Source of the DNA: Gleimia coleocanis DSM 15436
GTDB lineage: Bacteria; Actinomycetota; Actinomycetes; Actinomycetales; Actinomycetaceae
Length of the DNA stretch: 64,000 bases
NCBI RefSeq assembly: GCF_000159015.1
Contig: NZ_DS999543.1
Span: 248,001-312,000, forward strand
Reading direction: 5' to 3'
In this document: positions 53,176-62,392 of the stretch, in pieces
Position numbering within the stretch: the stretch's first letter is position 1
Layout: each line of letters opens with the position of its first letter
Translations under genes and position numbers: made by a program
Notes under the pieces: model-generated
What the model saw: only the letters and a program-made list of their open reading frames with translations
The model's database searches: none
What the model was told of the DNA's origin: nothing

Positions 53176-55365
53176 TTAGTTTTTAACTGGACGCAGCCAG
53201 ACAGCGCCGAGTGGTGGCACACGGAGGGAAACCGAGTGTGAACGACCGTTCCAGGAGATTTCTTCGGCAGTGAGTGTACCCAGGTTTACGACGCCAGAAC
53301 CACCAAATTCCTCAGCATCGGTGTTGAGGACTTCTTCCCAATCTCCACCGAATGGAAGGCCCACGCGGTAGCCTTCATGTGGGTTACCCGCGAAGTTTGC
53401 AACACAGACGATAACGTTTGAGCCTTCACCTTCAGATACGCCATCATTCTTACGGATGTAAGAAATCAGGTTGTGGGCTGAGTCAGACCCGTCAATCCAC
53501 TCATAACCGGTGTAGTTGTCATCCCAGAATGCTGGGTTAGCGGTATAGAGGTGGTTGAGGCGGGAAACGAGTTCCAGAATACCCTTATGACCGTGGTCTT
53601 CTAACAGCCACCAGTCGAGGGAGTAGGCTTCGTTCCATTCAGCTTCCTGCCCGAATTCTTGTCCCATGAACAGGAGTTGCTTGCCTGGGTGAGACCACTG
53701 ATAAGCCAAGAGAGAACGCAGACCAGCGAGCTTGCGCCACTTATCGCCTGGCATCTTATTGATGAGGGAGCCCTTGCCGTGTACTACTTCATCGTGTGAG
53801 AGAGGCAGTACAAAGTTTTCTGAGAAAGCGTAAACCAAGCTGAAGGTAAGTTCACCGTGATGCCAAGAGCGGTTTACGGGATCTTCTTGCAAATAACGCA
53901 GAGTATCGTTCATCCACCCCATATTCCACTTCATGCCGAAGCCTAAGCCTCCTTGGGAAGTATCAGCAGTGACACCTGGCCATGCGGTGGATTCTTCCGC
54001 AATCATAATGATGCCCGGGTGAGCGCGGTAAGCGGTGGCGTTTGCTTCTTGCAGGAAGTCGATAGCATCCAAGTGCTCGCGACCACCGTACTGGTTTGGA
54101 CGCCACTGGCCATCTTTACGTGAGTAATCCAGGTAAAGCATGGAGGCTACTGCATCTACGCGCAGGCCATCTACGTGGAATTCTTCCAGCCAGTACAGGG
54201 CGTTGGCTACCAGGAAGTTACGGACTTCACGACGTCCGAAGTTGAATACCAGAGTACCCCAGTCTGGGTGTTCACCACGTAGTGGATCCGGGTCTTCGTA
54301 GAGTGGGGTGCCGTCGAAACGAGCGAGTGCCCAGGCATCCTTAGGGAAGTGGGCGGGTACCCAGTCCATAATGACACCGATTCCGGCTTGGTGCAGACGG
54401 TCAATCAGGTAACGTAAGTCATCTGGAGTGCCGAAACGAGAAGTTGGAGCATAGTAGGAGGTTACCTGGTAACCCCAAGAGCCCCCGAATGGGTGCTCGG
54501 CCACAGGCATGAACTCAACGTGGGTGAAGCCCATGTGCTGCAGGTAAGGAATAAGCTCATCAGCCAGGGAACGATAGCCTAAGCCCTGCTTCCACGAACC
54601 TACGTGTAGTTCGTAGATTGACATTGGGCTGTTATGTGGGTCGCGCTGCGCGCGAGCTTCCATCCATTCGGCGTCTTCCCACTGGTGGAACTCAGAAGTT
54701 ACTACCGAAGCTGTGGCTGGTGGGATTTCGGTAGCGCGTGCCATAGGGTCAGCTTTTTGGAACCAGTTGCCGTCTGGACCGCAGATTTCGTACTTGTAAC
54801 GGGCACCGACCTGAACTCCAGGGATAAATACTTCCCAAATACCGGAAGATCCCAGGGAACGCATAGCCGAACCGGTGCCATCCCAGTAGTTGAAGTCGCC
54901 AACTACGCGGACTGCTTTAGCATTTGGTGCCCACACAGCAAAAGACACACCATCGACGGCACCGAGTTCACCTTCGTAGTGACGCACCCGAGCACCTAGT
55001 ACCCGCCAGAGGGATTCGTGGCGACCTTCTTGAATGAGATAGGTATCCATCTCACCGAGGGTCGGTAAGAAACGGTAGGGATCATCAACGTCAGTAGTCT
55101 GATTCCCGTAGGTAACACGCAGACGATAGTCTGGAATAGTAGTGCCTGGAAGCACTGCAAGCCAGATGCCGTCTTGTTCATGTTCTGCTTTGAAAGTGCC
55201 GGCTGAGGTGATTACTTCAACTGAGTCTGCAAGGTGGCGAACGGTGCGGATGCTGACTGCATTGTCAGACAGGTGTGCGCCAAGAACTGAATGTGGATCA
55301 TGGTAGGAAGCCTGAGCGACTGCTGCGAGTACGTGAGGCTCTACGGTAACTTCGTTGTATTTCAT
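53176..55365 (-). CDS. glgB: 1,4-alpha-glucan branching enzyme
   Basis: 729 residues, GH13. N1 domain (1-110), CBM48 (about 120-225, FAVWAPNAKAVRVVGDFNYW), and the catalytic barrel with DWVPAHFPKD, the nucleophile Asp near 403 in DGLRVDAVASMLYLD, acid/base Glu near 456 in IMIAEESTAWPGV, and LPLSHDEVVHGKG. C-terminal beta domain. It introduces alpha-1,6 branches in glycogen or alpha-glucan. Last gene of the glgE-mak-glgB set, as in the GlgE pathway of mycobacteria and Streptomyces; an 86-bp gap separates it from mak. Confidence 0.96.
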   Translation of the reverse strand: MKYNEVTVEPHVLAAVAQASYHDPHSVLGAHLSDNAVSIRTVRHLADSVEVITSAGTFKAEHEQDGIWLAVLPGTTIPDYRLRVTYGNQTTDVDDPYRFLPTLGEMDTYLIQEGRHESLWRVLGARVRHYEGELGAVDGVSFAVWAPNAKAVRVVGDFNYWDGTGSAMRSLGSSGIWEVFIPGVQVGARYKYEICGPDGNWFQKADPMARATEIPPATASVVTSEFHQWEDAEWMEARAQRDPHNSPMSIYELHVGSWKQGLGYRSLADELIPYLQHMGFTHVEFMPVAEHPFGGSWGYQVTSYYAPTSRFGTPDDLRYLIDRLHQAGIGVIMDWVPAHFPKDAWALARFDGTPLYEDPDPLRGEHPDWGTLVFNFGRREVRNFLVANALYWLEEFHVDGLRVDAVASMLYLDYSRKDGQWRPNQYGGREHLDAIDFLQEANATAYRAHPGIIMIAEESTAWPGVTADTSQGGLGFGMKWNMGWMNDTLRYLQEDPVNRSWHHGELTFSLVYAFSENFVLPLSHDEVVHGKGSLINKMPGDKWRKLAGLRSLLAYQWSHPGKQLLFMGQEFGQEAEWNEAYSLDWWLLEDHGHKGILELVSRLNHLYTANPAFWDDNYTGYEWIDGSDSAHNLISYIRKNDGVSEGEGSNVIVCVANFAGNPHEGYRVGLPFGGDWEEVLNTDAEEFGGSGVVNLGTLTAEEISWNGRSHSVSLRVPPLGAVWLRPVKN

Positions 55366-55451
55366 AATCTAATTCTTCCATGAATCGAGTTGAAATAAGT
55401 AATTTTCGGCGTTGAAATTGTAGTCAAAAATCTCAGGATTTTGCACGGTTT

Positions 55452-56498
55452 TCAACTAACTTTTGTAAATCGTTGCAAGCCGGCAAGTGGAACGTACAGC
55501 CAGTCAGGGCGGAAAGACGCTTCATACCGGCATTCGTAGCAAGTTTTTTCAATTTCTAAAATTTCTAATACTTGTTGTTCCAAAGATGATAAACCTCTTG
55601 GACAATACCCCCGCAAGTAGGATTTCCTTGCAGTTTCCTCCCAAAGCGCTGCATCAACGCTCGCGGAATGCATAGCAGCCGCATAGGCGAAAGACCTCAA
55701 CATTCCCGCGACATCACGCAACGCAGAGTCGGGGAGCATACGCTGCTCAATAGGACGTAACGGTTCGCCCTCGAAATCAATAATCAGCCAAGGTTGCGAA
55801 AGATGAGGAGCAAAGAGAACCTGCCCCAAATGGAAATCGCCATGCACCTTTTGGGTGGGCAACGCCAGATTTTCTTCCTCGAGGGCGGAAAGCACGGTCT
55901 CAACGTGGGTTAAAAAGTCAGGATACCAAGACTGTTTCGCAATGCTGGGAACCATCTGGATTGTTTCAGCTAACTCACCACGGAAACGCTGAGCCAAACT
56001 AACAGTAGTTAAAGCCTGCGAAGCTCCGAAAGCCTGACGTAAATCCGCGTGCATTTGGGAAGTGACGTGCCCCAGTTCGGTAGCGGCAGAAGCAGGTGAG
56101 AACACCTCCGTTGTGAACTGTTTGAAAGCATCTACAGAATCTGGAACAAACTCAGTCGCCAAATGAGTTACAAACCGCTCTTCACCCTGGCAGACGAAAA
56201 TCGCACCCAGTGTACGAGGCGTAATCACAGAATCAAGCGTAGCTAAGGCTTCGCCTACCAGTACTTCTGGATTCATACCGGGAAGAAGCTGGCGGTAAAC
56301 CTTTAAAAGGACCCGATTATCAACTAAAACCGACGTATTAGTTTGTTCTCCAGAAAGCACTTGCGCATTGGAAAAATCCAGGCCCTTGAGATGCATCGCA
56401 GAAAAAACTGCACGCAAATACTCAGCTTCAGCATATGAACCATTAACTGGTGTGGGAACCTCAGGAAGCTCCCACACCAGCGTCGAGTCAGTAAACAC
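55452..56498 (-). CDS. mak: Maltokinase, short form lacking most of the N-terminal cap
   Basis: 348 residues against about 455 in mycobacterial Mak. Starts GTG 56498, four bases after the glgE stop. Kept: EQTNTSVLVDNRVLLKVYRQ (nucleotide-binding region), VHGDFHLGQVLFA (catalytic loop, about 218) and LIIDFEGEPLRPIEQRMLPD (metal-binding). About 100 residues of the N-terminal cap are missing and no upstream frame supplies them, because glgE occupies that DNA. It phosphorylates maltose to maltose-1-phosphate, the donor for GlgE. No treS is fused or adjacent in this window. Confidence 0.85.
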   Translation of the reverse strand: MFTDSTLVWELPEVPTPVNGSYAEAEYLRAVFSAMHLKGLDFSNAQVLSGEQTNTSVLVDNRVLLKVYRQLLPGMNPEVLVGEALATLDSVITPRTLGAIFVCQGEERFVTHLATEFVPDSVDAFKQFTTEVFSPASAATELGHVTSQMHADLRQAFGASQALTTVSLAQRFRGELAETIQMVPSIAKQSWYPDFLTHVETVLSALEEENLALPTQKVHGDFHLGQVLFAPHLSQPWLIIDFEGEPLRPIEQRMLPDSALRDVAGMLRSFAYAAAMHSASVDAALWEETARKSYLRGYCPRGLSSLEQQVLEILEIEKTCYECRYEASFRPDWLYVPLAGLQRFTKVS

Positions 56499-56502
56499 TA
56501 AA

Positions 56503-58626
56503 CTAGTCCCCGTGCTTCACAGCCAAAACATGGGCAGTGCGAACCTGTGGACACAACTCAACGAAGTTCGTCTCGCCCCACTGGTATTCGCGACCATCCA
56601 GCTGATCCACCACGGAAAGCAACGGACCTTCAGAAGTATGCTGACCAGCCACCCCGAGTTTTGCGAAATCCAAGTAAACCTGACCCTGGACTGTGTTCTC
56701 TGGATCCAGATTTACTACCACAATAACCGTGTCTGCTTCACCAGTAGCAGAATGCTTCGCATCAACATGCTTAGAGAAACAAATCAGACGATCATCAGAA
56801 GTAGGGTGAATCGTTAGGTTATGAAGCTGCTGCAAAGCAGGATGGTTAGCCCGAGCAGAGTTAAGCAGAGTCAGCAGATTAGCGATACCGTAATCATTTA
56901 CCTTAGACCAGTCACGTGGACGGTACTCGTACTTTTCATTGTCATTCTGTTCCTCATAGCCAGGACGAGGTTCCTTTTCGACAAACTCGTAGCCAGAGTA
57001 AATGCCCCAAGTGGGTGCCGCAGTAGCAGCTAACACAGCACGCAGAGCGAACATAGCTGTACCACCAGCAGTCATCTGCGGAGTTAAAATATCGTGCGTA
57101 GTTGGCCAGAAAGCTGGACGCATCAGATGCGCAGTCTCAGCAGACACCTCAGTGAAATACTCTTCCAGTTGTTCCTTAGTGGTGCGCCAAGTGAAGTACG
57201 TGTAAGACTGGTGGAAACCAATCGCACCTAAAGTACGCATCATCGCAGGCTTAGTAAAAGCCTCTGCTAAGAAAATAACCTCTGGGTGAGTGGAACGAAC
57301 CTCAGCGAGTAAACGTTGCCAGAAGCTGAGTGGCTTAGTATGTGGGTTATCAACCCGGAATAAAGTCACTCCATGCTTAATCCAGGTGTAAACCACGTTG
57401 CGGATAGCCAGGTAAATACCTTCAGGATCGTTATCGAAGTTCAGCGGGTAAATATCCTGATACTTTTTCGGAGGATTCTCTGCATATGCAATGGAACCAT
57501 CTGCCCGGGTAGTAAACCACTCAGGATGCTCAGCCACCCACGGATGGTCGGGAGAACACTGCAAAGCTAAGTCCAAGGCAACTTCCAGACCATTTGCTTT
57601 AGCCGTCTTAACAAAAGCATCAAAATCCTCGAAAGTACCCAAATCTGGGTGAACTGCGTCGTGGCCACCGGTAACAGCACCAATGCCATAAGGTGAACCC
57701 GGATCATTAGGACCGGCAGTTAACGTATTATTCTTGCCCTTACGATGAGTAGTCCCAATTGGGTGGATAGGAGTTAAATAAATGACGTCAAACCCCATAT
57801 CCGAAATTCGTGGAAGCTCTAACGAGGCAGCTTCTAAAGTACCTGAAATCCAGTTGCCCTCCGCATCCTGCACTGCACCGTAGGAACGTGGGAAGATTTC
57901 ATACCAGGAACCATAAAGCGCTAATTTGCGGTCTACTTGCAGTGGGTATTCACGAGTAGAGGTCAGCAAATCACGGACGGGGAACTGCTTAAAGACCTTG
58001 CGTACCTTATTGGACAGGCCAGCGGAAAGACGGCGCTGTGGGGTGGCCTCTGGGTCGCGTAACAGGCTAATTGCTTCAGCCAAAATCGTAATCGAAGCGG
58101 AGTCAAGTTCTGGGGTTTTCTTCACGAGGGCGGATTTCATCGACTTTTCCGTTAAAATAGCAAAGACTTCGCCGCGCAAAGCTCGTTCAAAAAGCAGAGC
58201 ACCCTCTTCAAGCATCAGCTCTACGTCAGTATCCGCAGCAATCTTAACTGTAGCATCATGAGACCAAGTAGCGTAAGGATCGGACCAAGTATCAATCCGG
58301 AAAGTCCAATTACCCGGGTAAGCTGCCTGCAACCAAGCCTCATAACGATCCAAGCCGGGATCAGTATCATACATGTGAACCCGTTGCTCAACTTTACCTT
58401 CTGGGGAAAGCAAAACTGCCTCCGCAGCTAAAGCATCATGCCCTTCGCGGAAAACCGTGGCGCGAACAGGAAAAGCCTCACCTTCCGTAGTTTTAGCTGC
58501 CCACAGACCGCCCTCGATAACTGGGAAAACTTCAGTTGCAGGGATGCGAGTAATCCGCGCCAACTCTGGCACCTGGTTCTTTAACGCAGTCTTACGAATC
58601 GTCACCCGACGCTTAATAGTAGTCAT
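56503..58626 (-). CDS. glgE: Alpha-1,4-glucan: maltose-1-phosphate maltosyltransferase
   Basis: 707 residues, GH13_3. Extends alpha-glucan from maltose-1-phosphate. N-terminal domain with LWAAKTTEGEAFPVRATVFREGHD-type sequence, catalytic domain with YEIFPRSYGA, IYLTPIHPIGTTHRKGKNN, VALDLALQCSPDHPW, nucleophile Asp426 in LFRVDNPHTKP and acid/base Glu455 in FLAEAFTKP. Two core dispersed elements lie inside (58125, 58509). First gene of the glgE-mak-glgB operon; ATG 58626. Confidence 0.96.
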   Translation of the reverse strand: MTTIKRRVTIRKTALKNQVPELARITRIPATEVFPVIEGGLWAAKTTEGEAFPVRATVFREGHDALAAEAVLLSPEGKVEQRVHMYDTDPGLDRYEAWLQAAYPGNWTFRIDTWSDPYATWSHDATVKIAADTDVELMLEEGALLFERALRGEVFAILTEKSMKSALVKKTPELDSASITILAEAISLLRDPEATPQRRLSAGLSNKVRKVFKQFPVRDLLTSTREYPLQVDRKLALYGSWYEIFPRSYGAVQDAEGNWISGTLEAASLELPRISDMGFDVIYLTPIHPIGTTHRKGKNNTLTAGPNDPGSPYGIGAVTGGHDAVHPDLGTFEDFDAFVKTAKANGLEVALDLALQCSPDHPWVAEHPEWFTTRADGSIAYAENPPKKYQDIYPLNFDNDPEGIYLAIRNVVYTWIKHGVTLFRVDNPHTKPLSFWQRLLAEVRSTHPEVIFLAEAFTKPAMMRTLGAIGFHQSYTYFTWRTTKEQLEEYFTEVSAETAHLMRPAFWPTTHDILTPQMTAGGTAMFALRAVLAATAAPTWGIYSGYEFVEKEPRPGYEEQNDNEKYEYRPRDWSKVNDYGIANLLTLLNSARANHPALQQLHNLTIHPTSDDRLICFSKHVDAKHSATGEADTVIVVVNLDPENTVQGQVYLDFAKLGVAGQHTSEGPLLSVVDQLDGREYQWGETNFVELCPQVRTAHVLAVKHGD

Positions 58627-58718
58627 GGCAGTCCTTCCACGGAATAAAACTAGTTGCTACTAGTTTACCGGGCAGGACTGCCATGAAAACGTTATTCAGT
58701 TAGCTTCTAAAGAAAAGC

Positions 58719-59270
58719 TCAGAAAGTCTGAGCGAAAAGCTCTTCATCAGTGGAATCGATGTAGATAATCTTCACAGAAGGAGAAGAAACGCCTTCCACG
58801 GTCAACGCCTGCTTAAGCTTGTCTGCCATTTTTTGTAACTGCTCAACACCGACAGCCTTTACGCCTTCTTGGAACAAAGCAGGTTCAAGATCTTGAGAAA
58901 CCTTGTATTCCAAAACTAGGGTGTTTGGTGCCTCTGCGAATACACGCACACCACTAACATCGCTCTGACCTGCTAACAGAGTGTCAGAAGAAGCGTTCAA
59001 CTGAGAAGCTAAAGAAACCAGGAACGGATCAAGATCACCAGAATCGTTGGTATCTTTGTCCTTCATCTCATCAGTGGTTTCTTTGTCTTTCATTTCGTCG
59101 GACTTTTCTTCATCCGCCATGTCATTCTTAACCTTGTTCTTAACCTCAGACAAAGAACCTGGCTTCTTAGCATCAGAAGAAGTAGAAGAACCGCCACAAG
59201 CGGAAAGAGAAGTAACCATTACCAGTGCAGCAACACCAGCAACAATACGCTTGGTAATAGACATTGCCAT
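58719..59270 (-). CDS. Lipoprotein paralogue 1 of a tandem triplet
   Basis: 183 residues. Signal peptide and lipobox SLSAC (Cys about 25). A Lys/Asp/Glu-rich linker includes the repeat DEMKDKETT-DEMKDKDTN. The C-terminal domain (about 85-183) shares the layout FAEAPNTLVLEYKVSQDLEP, a helix with LKQALTVEGVS, and KIIYIDSTDEELFAQTF with the two genes upstream. The shared domain recalls DUF4854-type lipoproteins, a tentative match. Last of three same-strand copies and the most divergent. Function unknown; extracytoplasmic. Confidence 0.72.
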   Translation of the reverse strand: MAMSITKRIVAGVAALVMVTSLSACGGSSTSSDAKKPGSLSEVKNKVKNDMADEEKSDEMKDKETTDEMKDKDTNDSGDLDPFLVSLASQLNASSDTLLAGQSDVSGVRVFAEAPNTLVLEYKVSQDLEPALFQEGVKAVGVEQLQKMADKLKQALTVEGVSSPSVKIIYIDSTDEELFAQTF

Positions 59271-59292
59271 GATTTTATTTCCTTTTCTTTGA

Positions 59293-59841
59293 TTAGAAAG
59301 TGTGGGACCAAACTACGTTACCGTCAGCGTCAAAGTATTCGTAGCGAATCTGTGGGGCTTTAGCACCCTTAGAAACTAAGTGAGCTTTGATTTTTTCAAC
59401 AATACCGCTCAATGAAGCAACCCCATGTTGTTCCAAGGCAGCTTTTTGTTCTTCAAGATTTAGGTCAGCCTTGTACTTGTATCCGTAAACAAGCACAGCC
59501 GGAGCTTCTGCCTTAACCCACGTATCAGTGTAGTAAAGCTTCCCGTCTGGAATGGTTTCTACACTAACCTGCGCTGCAGCAGCTTCAGCTTCAGCCAGAA
59601 TTACTGGATCAATATCTGCAGAATCTGCAGCAGAGTCGGATTCCTCAGAGGAAGTGTCCATCTCTTCAGATTCCTTAGCTTCATCAGCGGAATCATTGGA
59701 TTCTGCAAGTTTTGATTTAACTTCGGAAAGGGAACCACGGGTAGGTTTACCCTCATCCGCAGAGTTAAAACCACAAGAAGAAAGTGAAACGGTAAGTAGA
59801 AGTGCTGACAGGCCAGCAACGATACGACGTGAATTAGCCAT
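59293..59841 (-). CDS. Lipoprotein paralogue 2 of a tandem triplet
   Basis: 182 residues. Lipobox SLSSC (Cys about 23), then GSLSEVKSKLAESN, which paralogue 1 also has as GSLSEVKNKVKN. An acidic Ser/Glu/Asp linker follows. C-terminal domain: VKAEAPAVLVYGYKYKADLN, LVSKGAKAPQIRYEYFDADG and ending NVVWSHTF. AAAGGA ribosome-binding site. It lies 22 bp from paralogue 1 and 14 bp from paralogue 3, so the three form one transcript and arose by duplication. Confidence 0.75.
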   Translation of the reverse strand: MANSRRIVAGLSALLLTVSLSSCGFNSADEGKPTRGSLSEVKSKLAESNDSADEAKESEEMDTSSEESDSAADSADIDPVILAEAEAAAAQVSVETIPDGKLYYTDTWVKAEAPAVLVYGYKYKADLNLEEQKAALEQHGVASLSGIVEKIKAHLVSKGAKAPQIRYEYFDADGNVVWSHTF

Positions 59842-59855
59842 TTGAATCCTTTAAA

Positions 59856-60269
59856 TCAGAAAGTACTTTCCCAGACGACATTGTCATCAGCGTCTTTGTA
59901 AACGTAGCGGACTTTGATATCTTTAACGCCCTCGGAAACAAACTGTTTTTTAATCTCCTCAGCTAAAATAGCCAGGTCTTTGCCAGCGTTTTCCTCAAGG
60001 TGCTTTTTAAAGAAAGCCAGGTCCACGCCTTTTTTATATTTGTAGGAGTAGACAATAGTTGCTGGTGCTTCTGCAGTTACTTGGTAATCGGCAAAAACGT
60101 CAGAACCAGGAACACTTTCGAGAGCAACTTCTTTATTGATCTTTTCTGCTGCCTGTAAAACCACTGGACTGATTTCAGCGGATGAAGATTCGCCACAGGC
60201 GGACAGGGAAGAAGTAAGAACCAGTGCCAGGGCAGAAGCCACTAGGCTACGGGTAAGAGAATTGGACAT
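59856..60269 (-). CDS. Lipoprotein paralogue 3 of a tandem triplet (first in the operon, no acidic linker)
   Basis: 137 residues. Lipobox SLSAC (Cys about 25) followed almost at once by the common domain: VTAEAPATIVYSYKYKKGVD, FVSEGVKDIKVRYVYKDADD and ending NVVWESTF. It lacks the acidic linker of the other two and is the compact form. AAGGTGG ribosome-binding site. It is divergent from the sortase gene across 192 bp of A+T-rich DNA. An exact dispersed element lies at 59927-59937. Confidence 0.75.
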   Translation of the reverse strand: MSNSLTRSLVASALALVLTSSLSACGESSSAEISPVVLQAAEKINKEVALESVPGSDVFADYQVTAEAPATIVYSYKYKKGVDLAFFKKHLEENAGKDLAILAEEIKKQFVSEGVKDIKVRYVYKDADDNVVWESTF

Positions 60270-60461
60270 TAGCCACCTTTCAATAGCCTACTGGTTCGGG
60301 ATTAAAACCAGAAGACATAACTAAATATAAAACAAACTCAATAAAAAATCAGGAATTAATAGTTTTCTTCACTCTTAATCTGCCTCACAGTGCGTAAAGC
60401 CAGCTGAGTTCACTATTATAGAAACCAGTCGTAAAACCTACAGTAGCGAGGAACCCTCTAG

Positions 60462-61163
60462 ATGAAGAAAATAGTTGCAACTGTGCTGACAATCCTTCTG
60501 TTAATCGGGGCAACTATTTTTACTTTGAATTACAACGGGAAACCCCCACAGCCAAGTGCTGCACTAATCAAGAAACTAAAAGCAATGCCCGCTGCTTCCT
60601 TAGTCGCCCCACAAAAACCGGCACCGCCGACATTCAGGGAAAAAGTAACTGCGCTGGGATGCGATTTAACCCCGCAAGAATTCATTGACCCTGTGAAAGT
60701 AGAATTGGTTGAAGCTGGGAAAACCCTCCCCCTAATCAGCGTTGGCTTGGATGAGACCGGTTTAGCTCCCGGAGTCCCGCCACTGTCAGAACGGCAAATG
60801 TTCGCCTGGTATAACGAAGGACCAAAATTAGGGTCCGCGCATGGGAAAGTACTCTTAACCGGGCACACTTATGCTGATGGGGTTGGAATCGGAAATGAAC
60901 TCTTAGCTGGATTAGTGAAACCAGGGGACATTCTCAAGATTTCTAACGCTGCTGGTGAGAACGCTTGTTATCGATACCGTGAAAACCTCCATATTGTGGT
61001 GGCAGAATACGATGAAGATTCAGACGCCGTGTACGACGACTTCGGGACTCCAACAGTTGCGATGATGGTTTGTGATGACTGGGATCCTAATACTGCCTCA
61101 TATTTGGCCCGGAAAGTGTTCTATTCTGACTTACTAACCAACGCAAACGTAGATAAGTTCTAA
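60462..61163 (+). CDS. Sortase-fold transpeptidase (class E/F-like)
   Basis: 233 residues. One N-terminal membrane anchor (4-23), Pro-rich linker, then a sortase beta barrel with catalytic His135 (LLTGHTY), Cys204 (MMVCDDWD) and Arg217 (YLARKVF). The pre-Cys segment VAMMVC differs from the TLxTC of classes A-E, closest to class F-like sortases. Such enzymes anchor surface proteins to peptidoglycan. No LPXTG-like substrate was found in this window. A GCGAGGAACC ribosome-binding site precedes ATG. It diverges from the lipoprotein triplet. Confidence 0.8.
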   Translation: MKKIVATVLTILLLIGATIFTLNYNGKPPQPSAALIKKLKAMPAASLVAPQKPAPPTFREKVTALGCDLTPQEFIDPVKVELVEAGKTLPLISVGLDETGLAPGVPPLSERQMFAWYNEGPKLGSAHGKVLLTGHTYADGVGIGNELLAGLVKPGDILKISNAAGENACYRYRENLHIVVAEYDEDSDAVYDDFGTPTVAMMVCDDWDPNTASYLARKVFYSDLLTNANVDKF

Positions 61164-61169
61164 TATTTT

Positions 61170-61206
61170 TTTGGGGGTAGGTTTTCACTGAAAACCTACC
61201 CCCAAA
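61170..61206. terminator. Long perfect hairpin between sortase and trpS
   Basis: 17-bp perfect stem TTTGGGGGTAGGTTTTC/GAAAACCTACCCCCAAA with an ACT loop, between convergent genes. No T-run beyond the stem on either strand, so a non-canonical terminator. Confidence 0.75.
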
Positions 61207-61225
61207 GTACAGAAATCAGAAAATA

Positions 61226-62332
61226 TTAGTAGTAAATCATCTGCATAGCTTCACGCACGTCACGCAGAGTTTCTTCAGCGACCTCGTTAGCGCGTTCATT
61301 GCCACGACGCAGAATCTCAACCAAGTAATCCTGGTTATTTTCCAACTCAGCACGCTTAGCCCGAATAGGCGCAAGCATATCGTTAATAGCTTCAGTCACG
61401 GTGGCTTTCAGAACGCCACCGCCCCCATCACCAATGCGAGCAGCAATCGCTTCCGGAGCCTCACCGTTAGCTAGGGAAGCTAAAGTCAGCAGGTTAGAAA
61501 CCTCAGGGCGGTTTTCAGGATCGAAAGTGATTACGCGATCAGCGTCAGTCTTAGCCTTCTTAATACGCGCAGCGGTTTCATCTGCACTCATGCGAAGTTC
61601 AATGGTGTTACCGCGAGACTTAGACATCTTCTGACCATCCAAGCCCAGCACCAGCATAGCTTCAGAAAGCAGTGCTTCAGGACGCTTAAAGACAGGCTGA
61701 TCTTTATGCACGCGACCGTAACGCTTATCGAAACGGTTAGCGATCAAACGAGCCTGCTCTAAGTGAGGCAACTGGTCCTGACCAACTGGAACTACGTTTG
61801 CACGGCAGAAAAGAATATCCGCAGCCTGATGCACTGGGTAAGTCAGCATCAGACCAGACATCGCGCGACCATCAGTAGCTTCCAGTTCAGACTTCACCGT
61901 TGGGTTGCGATGCAATTCAGACTCAGTAACCAAAGATAAGAATGGAAGCATCAACTGATTCAAAGCTGGTACTGCAGAGTGGTTGAAAATAACTGCCTTT
62001 TCTGGATCCAGACCAGCTGCGATGTAGTCAGTTAGTAAAGAGAAAACGCGTTCCTTTAAAGGGCCCACGCCATCACGGTCCGTAATCACCTGGTAGTCAG
62101 CAATCAGCTGCCAGGTTTCCACGCCACGTTGCTGCAACAGTACGCGGTTACGGATAGTGCCGAAATAGTGGCCTAAATGCAGGTGCCCAGTAGGGCGGTC
62201 GCCAGTAAGTACCCGGAAATGAGTTGGATCTTCATCGATTGCACGATCAATTTCGTTAGAGCGTTCTAAAGCTCGTGCGAGGGAAGCAGAATCAGTGCTG
62301 CGTTCCATCTTTTCTTCAGCAGTCATATTCAT
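61226..62332 (-). CDS. trpS: Tryptophanyl-tRNA synthetase
   Basis: 368 residues, class I. HIGH site TGHLHLGHYFGTIRNRV, adenine/Trp pocket with VGQDQLPHLEQAR, KMSKS loop LDGQKMSKSRGNTIELRM, and a helical C-terminus. Charged N-terminal extension of about 35 residues before the catalytic core. ATG 62332 or the closely following ATG 62326 could be used. Single gene; no trp leader or tRNA-Trp nearby. Confidence 0.96.
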   Translation of the reverse strand: MNMTAEEKMERSTDSASLARALERSNEIDRAIDEDPTHFRVLTGDRPTGHLHLGHYFGTIRNRVLLQQRGVETWQLIADYQVITDRDGVGPLKERVFSLLTDYIAAGLDPEKAVIFNHSAVPALNQLMLPFLSLVTESELHRNPTVKSELEATDGRAMSGLMLTYPVHQAADILFCRANVVPVGQDQLPHLEQARLIANRFDKRYGRVHKDQPVFKRPEALLSEAMLVLGLDGQKMSKSRGNTIELRMSADETAARIKKAKTDADRVITFDPENRPEVSNLLTLASLANGEAPEAIAARIGDGGGGVLKATVTEAINDMLAPIRAKRAELENNQDYLVEILRRGNERANEVAEETLRDVREAMQMIYY

Positions 62333-62392
62333 GGTTTCTAGTTTATCGCACCTCAGAGAACTTTACTTTTCCCTAGGTGTTATTATCAGCCT

